Below, piece after piece: positions 12,001 to 16,974 of a DNA stretch of 64,000 nt; the stretch's first letter is position 1, and every line of letters begins with the position of its first letter. Position numbers and translations under genes: made by a program. The notes beneath the pieces are model-generated. The model saw nothing but the letters and a program-made list of their open reading frames with translations. It searched no databases and was not told the DNA's origin. The DNA is from Marinibaculum pumilum (GTDB lineage Bacteria; Pseudomonadota; Alphaproteobacteria; Ferrovibrionales; Ferrovibrionaceae). Location of the stretch: positions 372,001 through 436,000 of the forward strand of contig NZ_JBHRTR010000028.1 of assembly GCF_042646425.1 (NCBI RefSeq), in the 5' to 3' direction.

Positions 12001-12697
12001 GCCGTCCAATGCCTTCCAGCACAGCGACCCGGCGGTGCAGATCCGGGTGGAGGTGACCCTGGCCGACGGCTCGCCGCTGCCGAAGTACATCCAGTTCAAC
12101 CCGCAGACCCAGGGCTTCATGGTCAATCCGGACCTGATGGAGCAGGGCGATCCGCGCAAGCTGGACATCAAGGTGGTCGGCCGTGACCCGGACGGGAACG
12201 AGGCGTCGACCACCTTCACCCTGACCATCGGCGGCGAGGGCGACGACCAGGTGATCGAGAGTGCGACCGTCGGCCAGTCGGCGGCGGAGAGCCAGTTCGA
12301 TGCCGGGGAGGGTGCGCCCGCCGATGCGCCGGCGGAAGACGGCGCCGAGGGCGAGGGCCTGGGCATTCCCGAACTGGGCGAAACCGGCAACCAGCTGCCT
12401 GGCCTGGACCCGCTGCTCGGCCCGGTCCCCGGCCTGGACGGGGAAGCCGGACCCGATGCCGGGCTGGCGCCGGATGCCGGCCAGGATCCGGCCCTGCCCG
12501 GCGACCAGGACGCGTCGCTGCAGTCCGACCCGATCCTGGTCGACCTGGCGGCGCTGGACGCCTGGGAAGGCGATTTCGACCTGGCGGGCGAGGCGGGGCC
12601 GAGCGGCCGCGCGGAACTGCAGCGCCAGTCGCTCCGTTTCGCTTTCGCGCAGGAGCGGGAGGCCCTGCTCGACGATATCGCCCGTCTGTTCGCCTAG
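2..12697 (+). CDS. Giant cadherin-like repeat surface protein (5' end outside window)
   Basis: The reading frame is open at the left edge, so the true start lies upstream; 4231 residues are visible. The protein is an array of beta-sandwich modules joined by the VNDAP/NDAP linker signature typical of cadherin-like/VCBS repeats in large bacterial adhesins, rich in Gly, Thr, Asp and Asn and nearly free of Cys. Four tandem supra-repeats of about 670 residues fill nucleotides 3215-11244. A Pro/Gly/Thr-rich linker (about 11560-11840) precedes a last beta domain (about 11840-12240) and an acidic tail that ends in an amphipathic segment (LLDDIARLFA). No GGxGxDxLx RTX nonapeptides are visible, so the export signal is not the classical RTX type. 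The export-type genes immediately downstream suggest that it is secreted or surface-anchored and acts in adhesion or biofilm. That role is inferred; ligand and N-terminal domain are unknown. Confidence 0.85.
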   Translation, partial: ANITVDEDSTDNAISGISVSDSDALTSNIQVTITVSNGDGQVTIDQTSGVTGHGTGTTLTLTGQRTAINTALNTLKYTPTTDYNNQNNSQASISLTVSDLGSTGSGGALTDSETIAVKVNRANDAPTVGSNPGTQVIDSGTTLTFSAANGNLIQVGDDKDIATTVTDREFTTGQMTVTVSVTTGTVAASTGGGAGISNNGTATVTITGTIAQVNAALDGMVYTAPSADPDATATMTVTVDDGGNGGAGALQASLNFDIQMSTLNDPPVNTLPTAFSVAEDSSWTQVKDGANQFIQIADSDNFGSNQYSVKLTSIGGQMRLQNAQNVTLSFGQGNANNTTDMTITGTLANINTALELLRFRPTGDLHGAAGVASIKVLTTDDHPGGLADQTDTDTLNITVTPVNDDPSASGTYTVAAATEDANGGGETLSTLLAAAYADATDDQDGFTNSDTGISGNDGATALSFVAIVGSTNYVAGQGSWQVQNGDASGWIDIPASGLSTTSALIFAADRQIRFVPAADFHGTPGTLQVRLADSSNLGAISASTGSGDTKNLNATGGLGNTGAWSPGSATIQTSVDNVNDAPALTASSAAAGVEDVTPTGQTVSAIVSAQYSDATDDRTGITGGGDASASLGGIAIVGNAATTEGVWQYSADGNTWTDIGEGGSAPSDANAILLTASARLRFVPAADYNGTPGALTIRASDATIGSIQTGQTVSYSATGQWSLTSTIGVTVAARNDAPSITGTATNPNVDENAGLGTGTEGLALVTGAGATDAVDFLYLSDDTFGGGTITVSITDGYVSGDVLSLNGSPAGVASTSGGNGAALVINLSSSASAAQVAAIIEAIRYNSTSDNPSVYGTDTDRAYSIVLSDGNNNSGSENAGGPTALTSNTITGTVTFSVLNDAPVVDLNGGAAGSDNSVTFTEGANAAGTPVKIAENGDLSDADNQNLTQMVLQLGALPDGTDEVLNIGGTDFTLSGTTYTNTDVGSFLVSYNPTTRTFTITPDGSTVATVAAFETLLQGITYLNNSDTPNTGNRTIDVTITDAGLDDSAGGQADNQLGSNTPRVTIGITPQNDQPRITGADPVTFLENAINAAAQTLDSSFSITEPDSANFNGGSLVVGGLVAGQDVVSLPESATAPAAPSDGDVWRDTDDNKVYVRDGGAWIEVGTASGGNGANFTVSFTTNDATTARVERVLEALTFANSSHTPTLTRTLTLTLDDGDGDGTTQAANLDVTITRQNDPASVTASDVNVNEGSATVTLDASNAAFAVSDLDSPGTFGATVTVSKGVISAVGGSGGTVNDVGTATVTISGVTQAQLQARLRALTIQFIDEPAGTHGDPTRADWNGSFTVTVAVNDGGSSQNREATGTIVGDTDNATANPGDFAYANGTDPNIITTRTIAVTVAAVNDAPIATATTDVTLTSITEDTADNALSTHTVSSIAASRFADPLDAITDGSSSDSFHGIAIVANSVDNAKGDWQYQIDGSGAWTNVGNRTIANALVLDSNDLLRFNPAADYFGAAPKLTVRMVEDGTDAGDAGLPTGGTTHNLTGATGGTTRYSANSFDIAVTVTAENDAPTVDLNGAGAGVNNSVTFTEGANAAGTPVNIAASGALADIDNTNLIRMTVTVGGVVDGNAEVLTIGGTAFQLGADATNVDIGDFRVSYASGTGVFTITPDGSAVDAVADFQSLLQGITYHNTSDTPATSDRTVDVAVTDAGLDNAGSGGGNNELVSNLPRTTISVTPANDQPRLSNLDPVTFLENALNDAAALLDTSITITDADSADFNGGSLVVGGLDADDIVSLPESATAPAAPSDGDVWRDTDDNKVYVRDGGAWIEVGTAAGGVGANFTISFTTADATKARVETVLEHLTFRNNSHTPTVNRTLTLTLSDGDTGGSTQAANLAVTITRENDPASVSASDVNVNEGSATIVLNAGNANFTVSDLDSPGTFGATITVSKGTITAIGGAGGTVGALGGSSVTITGATQAELNSRLQAITVTLPDEPAKAAGDPTRADWNGSFTVTVAVNDGGSSQAREATGSIDGDTGDATANPGDFAYADGSNPNIITTRTISVVVAQVNDAPVATATTTVNATSVAEDTADGSLPDYTVASLASGRFADPIDQITGGTTGDSFHGIAIVDHTVDAAKGVWQYQVDGTGAWTDVGNRAIGTALVLDANDKLRFKPAANYFGAATTLSVRIVEDGTDAGDAGVPTGGSQVNLTGATGGTTRYSANGFDITTTVTAVNDAPTVDLNGGAAGTGNAVTFSEGANTAHTPVKIAASGDLADIDNTNLVSMTLTLGGVVDGNAEVLNIGGTDFQLATDATNVDVGAFRVSYASGTGTFTITPDGATTAALTAFETLLQGITYSNSSDNPTAGNRTVDVKVRDAGIDNAGTGGVNGELDSNEPVATITTTPANDQPRLTVDAATFLENTLNQGAQFLDTSITLTDADSADFNGGSLVVSGLVAGQDIVSLPESATAPGSPSDGDVWRDTDDNKVYVRDSGSWVEVGTATGGNGADFTVSFTSTDATKARVERVIEQLTFRNTSDTPTTNRTLTLTLSDGDAGGSTAAANLPVTITPENDPTSITANAVTGAEGSATVVIDASNAAFSVSDPDVGSGTFDATITVSAGTITAVGGAGGTVGALNGTSVTITGATQAELISRLRALTITLPDEAGTPERTDWNGQFTVTVVTDDNGNSGQRPTGLIGDTNDATANPGDFDFVDGVSSDLKTTRTITVTVAAENDAPTTSSTATVNLTAIAEDVSSAANTGVTVASFAAGRFGDARDAITGGSSANSFHGVAIVGNTVDNAKGSWQYQLNGTTTWTDIGNRGLSTALVLTANDKIRFAPAADYNGAAPNLTVRLVEDGGTGVPAGGTAVDLSGGGATGGTSRYSATGFDLAISVTAVSDPPTVDLNGAGAGTGNAVTWTETLGAGPNVPVKIAENGALADIDNTNLVRMVLTLGGLQDGNAEVLTIGGTDFQLGTDTTNTDVGDFLVSVNATAGTVTITADGANFDALTDFQSLLQGITYNNTSGDPTAGNRTVQVTIRDAGNDDAAGANQLDSNQAVATITVNPTNDTPSLSNVDSVTLLENSLNRSWQALDTSVDISDLDSPHFNGGNVTVTGLVAGEDRIALPTHVGQPLSPADGQVWQNSTGVVRIYDQATTSWLQIGTATGGNGTDFTVTFTSADATLARVERVIESLLMRNSSDAPTTNRTLQITVNDGGTGGTSTAATLPVTIIPENDPASVFATDLTVDEAGATITLDASRAGIRIADPDAANGLMSVQVSISGATFSAVGGAGGTVSGLGSGTITITGATQDQLNSRLQALTIALPDSPGAAEAADWNGSLTLTIRVNDEGNSGQRPTALFDDTDNAGANPGDFAFADGTSNKLATTRTIAVVVAAVNDAPVASNSNAVSLPAVPSTISDAAHTGQDIATIATGKFTDPRDAIPGGSASNSFHGIAIVGNTTDPGRGSWQYRVDGTGPWIDIGNRSAGNALVLDANDRVRFMPASGFGGAAPALSAILVENGGTPPAGGTTVDLSGGGATGGTSRYADRSVPFEINASSTATNTAPTADLNGAAAGTDREIVLQQGAPGANPLQNVALFQGTPLADAENLNLMSVTLSIGGLADTGAELLRLDGQALSLTAQQSMNVTGASGAQLTLSVTPGAGGTATVTLARSGGGVMSLADANAALSGMTYSNVSGSPSLGVQRSFAISTVDAGIGDAGGANQLGSNLATVRVRVVTAGANNPPVAVLDTNSTDESTPVSGTALPNDSDPDGDSLSVDPRTVAGSTGGTFVIRADGSYTFTPGADFTGLNAGESRVTEATYTVRDPGGLTATATIRITVNGLSGAVPAPPAPTPTPGPTPTPGAPDPAPGPTTGPTGTPAPGPGTGPATGPVGTVPPTVDIPFGTQPFVTPGLGPAGAPAGPGPAGPAAGPGVAPPTFNFANFDPSTLSNIATAAGGNGFSRTGDPRDNPVRLTVALDAQVVGDTGAQTFSLPSNAFQHSDPAVQIRVEVTLADGSPLPKYIQFNPQTQGFMVNPDLMEQGDPRKLDIKVVGRDPDGNEASTTFTLTIGGEGDDQVIESATVGQSAAESQFDAGEGAPADAPAEDGAEGEGLGIPELGETGNQLPGLDPLLGPVPGLDGEAGPDAGLAPDAGQDPALPGDQDASLQSDPILVDLAALDAWEGDFDLAGEAGPSGRAELQRQSLRFAFAQEREALLDDIARLFA
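3215..11244 (+). repeat. Four tandem ~2.0-kb (670-residue) supra-repeats in the giant gene
   Basis: The units start at about 3215, 5228, 7238 and 9221 (spacings 2013, 2010 and 1983 bases) and the last ends near 11244. Each unit holds four modules in the same order: an NDQPR...FLENALN module, an NDPASV...NEGSAT module, an NDAP...EDT...SFHGIAIV module and an NDAPTVDLNG module. Units 1-3 share long near-identical stretches at the DNA level, for example around 3430-3480, 5440-5490 and 7450-7500; unit 4 has drifted. The region 1200-3214 contains a more divergent, partial relative of the same arrangement. Confidence 0.85.
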
Positions 12698-12827
12698 ATC
12701 CCCGGTCCGCTGCCCCGTCCCAGTCCGATCCCAATTCGGGCGGAACATTTGCTGCAACGAAAGGGATATGGGCGGCACTTATTGTGCCAAAGCGGAACAA
12801 CCCCGAATGGGGAAGCGTGGGGATGTG
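12698..12827 (+). promoter_or_regulatory. Leader before the TolC gene with a possible sigma-54-type element
   Basis: This 130-base gap is more AT-rich than its surroundings. At 12774-12788 it contains GGCAC, five bases, then GTGCC. This can be read as a 5-bp inverted repeat, or as a -24/-12 element with the required GG-N10-GC spacing; the upstream T of the TGGCAC consensus is a C. A start site about 12 bases further on would lie roughly 30 bases before the TolC start codon. The evidence is motif-level only, and no classical terminator for the giant gene is visible here. Confidence 0.25.
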
Positions 12828-14588
12828 ATGCGTATGCTGCGATGGGGGTTAGTCTTGCCTGTCCTGCTGCTGGCTGCGGCATGTTCGGTCAGGCCGGAAC
12901 CTTTGAACACGGAGACGATCGAAGAGAATATTCGCTTCGACCAGTTCATTATCCGCAACAACCAGGCGCCCATCGAGGGCGAGCTGGACCTGCCGGAGGC
13001 GATGGCGCGGGCGGTGGCCTACAACCTGAGCCACCGGGTGGAGCTGATGCGGATCGCACTGGCCAAGGGGCAGGTCGACCTGGCGCGGTTCGACCTCTAT
13101 CCGACCCTGGCGGCCAGTGCCGGCTTCGATTACCGGACGCCGGAGGATGCCTCGATCTCGGAGACGATCCGAAGCGGCATCCAGTCGAACGAGCCGGCGA
13201 CTTCGGCGGACAAGTTCCGCACCCTGGCCGACATCAGGGCCTCCTGGAGCGTGCTGGACTTCGGCGTCAGCTACCTGCAGGCGAAGCAGGAGGGCACCCG
13301 CCTGCTGATCGCACAGGGCGCGCGGGAAAAGATCATGCGCGACCTGCTGATGCAGGTGCGACGCGCCTACTGGTCGGCGCTCGCCTCGCAGCGGCTCCGC
13401 GACGAGGTGGTCCGGATCAAGGAAGAGGCGCTCAATGCGCTGGCCGAGATCGACACCGGCATCAGCACCGGCGCCTATCTGAGCAATTTCGACGCGCTGA
13501 CACAGAAGCGGCGGCTGCTCACCGTGGTGCAGCAGCTGGAGACCACCGAGCAGCGCCTGCGGGTGGCCGAGGTGCAGCTGAACTCCCTGATCAACGAGCC
13601 GCCGGGCGCACCGATACGGCTGGTCGACGATGGGCGTCTGCCGGATCTGCCGGAGATGGACGTGCCGATGGAGGCGCTGGAGCTCTATGCGCTGACCCAG
13701 TCGCTGGACTATCGCGAGACGCTCTATGCGCTGCGCATCGAGCAGCTGGAGGCGCGCAAGGCGCTGCTGCGCCTGCTGCCGGGGCTTGAGTTCGGCCTGT
13801 CGGGCAATTTCGACAGCAATTCCTACCTCGCCTACAATAACTGGCTGAACGCCACCACCACCGTCACCTGGAACCTGCTCCGCATCGCCACCTACCCGGA
13901 GACGCGGAAGATGAACCAGGCGCGGACCGACCTGGCGGCCCTGTCGCGGCTGGCGACCAACATGGCGGTGGTGACCCAGGTCAATGTCGCCTCGCGCAAC
14001 TACATCAACGCGCTGCGGACGATCGAGCTGGCGCGCGAGCGGGCGGACCTGGACCAGCAGATCGCCGACATCCAGGTCGGCGCGGCGGCAGCACAGGCCC
14101 TTGGCGAGGTCGACCTGATCCAGAGCAAGGTCGACTCGCTGCAGAGCGAGCTGGCCAGCATGCAGGCCTATGCCGACGCGCAGGAGACCCTGGGGACCCT
14201 GCTCAACGCTTCCGGCCTGGACCCGGTGCCGACCAACTTCCACCTGCTGACCGTCGACCAGCTGGCCGCCTATATCCGGCTTGTCGGCAACGACATCGAT
14301 TCCGGCGACTGGATGGATACCCTGGTGCCGTATTTCGAGGATATCGGTCTGGACTATGAAGGCCTGCTGGCCGACGACCGGCCGCTCGGCACCGCACCGC
14401 CGCCGCCGTCGACGACCTCGGTCGAGGGACGCCCCGGCGGCGTGATGGGGGTCGTCGAGGACATCCTGGACTACCTGGCGCCGGCGCCGAAGGAGAGCCT
14501 GCCGGAACCCGCCACCGCGCCAACCCCGGCCCGGCGGGAGGAGTCCGGCGCCCTCGATGCGGTGGAGACAGAGGGGGCGGGGGCGTGA
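12828..14588 (+). CDS. TolC-family outer-membrane efflux lipoprotein
   Basis: 586 residues. The ATG at 12828 gives a clean lipoprotein signal: a basic start, a hydrophobic core and lipobox LAAAC with Cys19 as the lipidation site. The rest is dominated by long alpha-helical stretches with a duplicated outer-membrane-efflux layout (coiled-coil segments around residues 70-270 and 330-500), as in TolC/NodT-type channel proteins. A Pro/Ala/Glu-rich C-terminal tail follows. Its stop codon overlaps the next start (GTGA), so it is translationally coupled to the HlyD adaptor. It probably forms the outer-membrane duct for the giant protein encoded just upstream; that link is by position. The family call is firm, the substrate is inferred. 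Confidence 0.85.
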   Translation: MRMLRWGLVLPVLLLAAACSVRPEPLNTETIEENIRFDQFIIRNNQAPIEGELDLPEAMARAVAYNLSHRVELMRIALAKGQVDLARFDLYPTLAASAGFDYRTPEDASISETIRSGIQSNEPATSADKFRTLADIRASWSVLDFGVSYLQAKQEGTRLLIAQGAREKIMRDLLMQVRRAYWSALASQRLRDEVVRIKEEALNALAEIDTGISTGAYLSNFDALTQKRRLLTVVQQLETTEQRLRVAEVQLNSLINEPPGAPIRLVDDGRLPDLPEMDVPMEALELYALTQSLDYRETLYALRIEQLEARKALLRLLPGLEFGLSGNFDSNSYLAYNNWLNATTTVTWNLLRIATYPETRKMNQARTDLAALSRLATNMAVVTQVNVASRNYINALRTIELARERADLDQQIADIQVGAAAAQALGEVDLIQSKVDSLQSELASMQAYADAQETLGTLLNASGLDPVPTNFHLLTVDQLAAYIRLVGNDIDSGDWMDTLVPYFEDIGLDYEGLLADDRPLGTAPPPPSTTSVEGRPGGVMGVVEDILDYLAPAPKESLPEPATAPTPARREESGALDAVETEGAGA

Positions 14589-15565
14589 TCCCGCGGCTGC
14601 TGCTGGCGACCCTGGCGGTCGCCGGCATCCTCCTGCCCGCCGGGCTGCCGCCCGGCGCCCCGGCGGCCGCACAGGAGGCGCGAGAACCCCTGCCCCTGCC
14701 GCCGGGTCCGGCGATGCCGAAGGCGCGGCCTGGTGCCGACATGCCCGCGGCGCGCGGCGATGATGCAGCGACCGCGGGAGCGGCCGGCGCAGACGGTCGC
14801 GATCTCGGCGGCGAAACGGGCGGCGATCTCGGGCACGATCCGGGGGGCGCGGCGGACGGCACGTCGCCGGTGCGGGCGCAGCTCCGTTCCTACCGCTTCA
14901 CCACCCTGGCCGCCGGGATTCCGGCGCGGATCGACAGCTTCGCCTTCCTGGAGGGACAGCGGGTCGCGGAAGGCGAGACCGTGATCGCCTTCGACTGCTC
15001 TACCGAGCGGGCGGAGCGGCGGGCCGCGGCCGCGCGGGCCGATGCCGCGCGGGCGGCGATGCGTGCCGATGCCGCGCTGGTCCGCCGCGGCGGGGCCGGC
15101 CAGGTGAAGGCCGATCTCTCCCGCGCGGAATATGCCGCCGCCGTGGCGGAGCTGGAGGGCCTCGACACGATGCTGGAGAAGTGCAGCATCGCCGCGCCCT
15201 TCGACGCACTGATCACCGCCAAGGCCGCGCAGCAGTCGCAGTTCGTCAATGCCGGCGAGCCGGTGGTGGAACTGGTCGATACCGGGGCACTGGAAGTCGA
15301 CATGGTGGTGCCCTCGCCCTGGCTGGCCTGGCTGGCGCCGGGCCATGCCTTCTCCATCGCCGTGGACGAGACCGGCGACCGCCTGGACGGCCGGGTCGAC
15401 CGGCTCGGCGGCACCGTCGATCCGGTCAGCCAGACGGTGCGGGTGATCGGCCGCCTGGCCAGCCACCCGCCCGGCCTGCTGCCCGGGATGAGCGGCCTGC
15501 TGCGCTTCGCCCGGGCCGACACGGCAGGCGCCGCCGCTGCAGACGACGGGGGCAAGGCGAAGTGA
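14585..15565 (+). CDS. HlyD/RND-type periplasmic adaptor (membrane fusion) protein
   Basis: 326 residues from a GTG start overlapping the TolC stop by four bases. An N-terminal hydrophobic signal (residues about 4-25) is followed by a low-complexity Ala/Gly/Asp-rich stretch to about residue 95. Then comes a biotinyl-lipoyl-like half (RIDSFAFLEGQRVAEGETV), a short helical hairpin and the second lipoyl half (APFDALI), and a beta-barrel domain with VDRLGGTVDPVSQTV, the usual order of RND periplasmic adaptors. It would bridge inner-membrane components and the TolC-like channel. The stop overlaps the next start (GTGA), so four genes in a row are coupled. Confidence 0.85.
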   Translation: MIPRLLLATLAVAGILLPAGLPPGAPAAAQEAREPLPLPPGPAMPKARPGADMPAARGDDAATAGAAGADGRDLGGETGGDLGHDPGGAADGTSPVRAQLRSYRFTTLAAGIPARIDSFAFLEGQRVAEGETVIAFDCSTERAERRAAAARADAARAAMRADAALVRRGGAGQVKADLSRAEYAAAVAELEGLDTMLEKCSIAAPFDALITAKAAQQSQFVNAGEPVVELVDTGALEVDMVVPSPWLAWLAPGHAFSIAVDETGDRLDGRVDRLGGTVDPVSQTVRVIGRLASHPPGLLPGMSGLLRFARADTAGAAAADDGGKAK

Positions 15566-16974
15566 GCGCGCCCGACGGCCTGAACCGCCAGCTGCGGGGC
15601 CTGGCCAACCTGATGACCCTGGGCCAGAAGGCCCGTGCCGCCACCACGCCGGAAGAGCTCTGGCACCTTCTGGTCAACGACACCGCGATCCTCTGCCGCT
15701 ATGGCATGGCAGCGCTGTGGTTCCGCCGCTCCCGGCGGGTGGAGGCGGTGTCCGGCATTCCCGGTCCGGTGCGGGAGGCTGCCTTCACCCGCTGGGCCGG
15801 GCGGCTCGGGCAGCTGCTGGCTGCCGGCAAGGGCACCGGCGAGCCCCGGGCGGTGGATCCCGCCACGCTGCCGCGCGGCCTGAAGGAGCCGTGGCCGGAG
15901 GCGGTGCCGCGCAACGGCGTCTGGTTGCCGCTGCAGCCGCCGGCCGACGATGCGACCGGCCCGGCGCTGGCGCTGGGCGGCCTGCTGCTGTTCCGGGAGC
16001 AGCCCTTCTCTCCGGAGGAACTGCGCATCCTGGCCGGCTGGGTGGAAACCGCCGCCCATGCCTGGTTCGCCCTGCAGGGCCGGCGGCGGTTCCGGCCCGG
16101 TGTGCGGCGGCGCACGCTGGGCTGGGCGGCCGGGCTGGCCGCCCTGGCGGCGGTCGTCGCGGCGATGTTCATCCCGGTGACCCAGAGTGCGATCGCGCCG
16201 ATGGAAATCGTGCCGCTGGAGCCCAGCATCGTGCGCTCCCCGCTGGACGGGGTGGTGGGGGAAGTGCATGCCCGCCCGCAGCAGACCGTCGCCAGGGGCG
16301 ACCTTCTGATCAGCCTCGACGACCTGGAGCTGCGCGCCCGGCAGGCGGTGGCGGAACGCGACCTGCAGGTGGCGCAGGCACAGTTCCGGCAGGCGCAGCA
16401 ATCGGCGGTCACCGACCGCAAGGCGCAGGCGGAACTGCCGATCCTGGAGGCGCGCATCGCGCAGGCGCGGGCGGAGGCGGACTATGTCGGCGAACTGCTG
16501 AACAGGGTCGAGGTGCGCGCCCATGCAGACGGGGTCGCCATCGTGCCGGAGCCGGAGGACCTGGTCGGGCGCCCGGTGCGGCTGGGCGAACGGCTGATGA
16601 CGGTCGCCGATCCGGCGCACAAGGAGGTGGAGATCCACCTGCCGGTGGCCGCCGACCTGCCGCTGCCCGAGGGCGCCGATGTCGATGTCTATCTGAACGT
16701 GGCACCCGACCAGGCGCTGCCGGCGCGGCTCAGGCGGTCGGACTATCATGCGACCGTCGGCGATGACGGCGTCCTGTCCTACCGGATGCGGGCGGAGCTC
16801 CTGCCGGATGACAGCCAGGCAGGTCCGGGGCAGCCTGGCGACGGGTCGGTCACAGCGGCGGATGTGCGCTTCGGCTGGCGCGGCACGGCGCGGCTGAACG
16901 GCGAGACCGTGCCGCTCTACCACTACCTGTTCCGGCGGCCCTTCGCCGCGGCGCGGCAATGGCTGGGATTCTGA
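15562..16974 (+). CDS. GAF-like domain / HlyD adaptor hybrid inner-membrane protein
   Basis: 470 residues from the GTG at 15562, overlapping the previous stop by four bases. Residues about 5-170 look like a cytoplasmic GAF-like domain (LMTLGQKARAATTPEELW... then a LALGGLLLFREQPFSPEEL... end typical of GAF folds). One membrane helix follows at about 186-206, and then a periplasmic HlyD-type part: lipoyl half (VRSPLDGVVGEVHARPQQTV), helical hairpin (about 255-315) and second half. An adaptor with a large cytosolic sensor-like domain is uncommon; the domain could couple export to a ligand or recruit the export partner. The GAF assignment rests on pattern recognition and is less certain than the HlyD part. 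Confidence 0.75.
   Translation: MSAPDGLNRQLRGLANLMTLGQKARAATTPEELWHLLVNDTAILCRYGMAALWFRRSRRVEAVSGIPGPVREAAFTRWAGRLGQLLAAGKGTGEPRAVDPATLPRGLKEPWPEAVPRNGVWLPLQPPADDATGPALALGGLLLFREQPFSPEELRILAGWVETAAHAWFALQGRRRFRPGVRRRTLGWAAGLAALAAVVAAMFIPVTQSAIAPMEIVPLEPSIVRSPLDGVVGEVHARPQQTVARGDLLISLDDLELRARQAVAERDLQVAQAQFRQAQQSAVTDRKAQAELPILEARIAQARAEADYVGELLNRVEVRAHADGVAIVPEPEDLVGRPVRLGERLMTVADPAHKEVEIHLPVAADLPLPEGADVDVYLNVAPDQALPARLRRSDYHATVGDDGVLSYRMRAELLPDDSQAGPGQPGDGSVTAADVRFGWRGTARLNGETVPLYHYLFRRPFAAARQWLGF

Noticed and set aside
2..12697. RTX toxin or RTX adhesin.
   Set aside because: No GGxGxDxLx calcium-binding nonapeptides in the visible part.
1760..12778. An 11-kb stop-free reading frame on the minus strand, antisense to the giant gene.
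   Set aside because: Its predicted protein is a low-complexity Arg/Gly/Ala/Asp product. The openness follows from GC-rich codon bias and repeats on the coding strand, and the plus-strand frame has clear domains.
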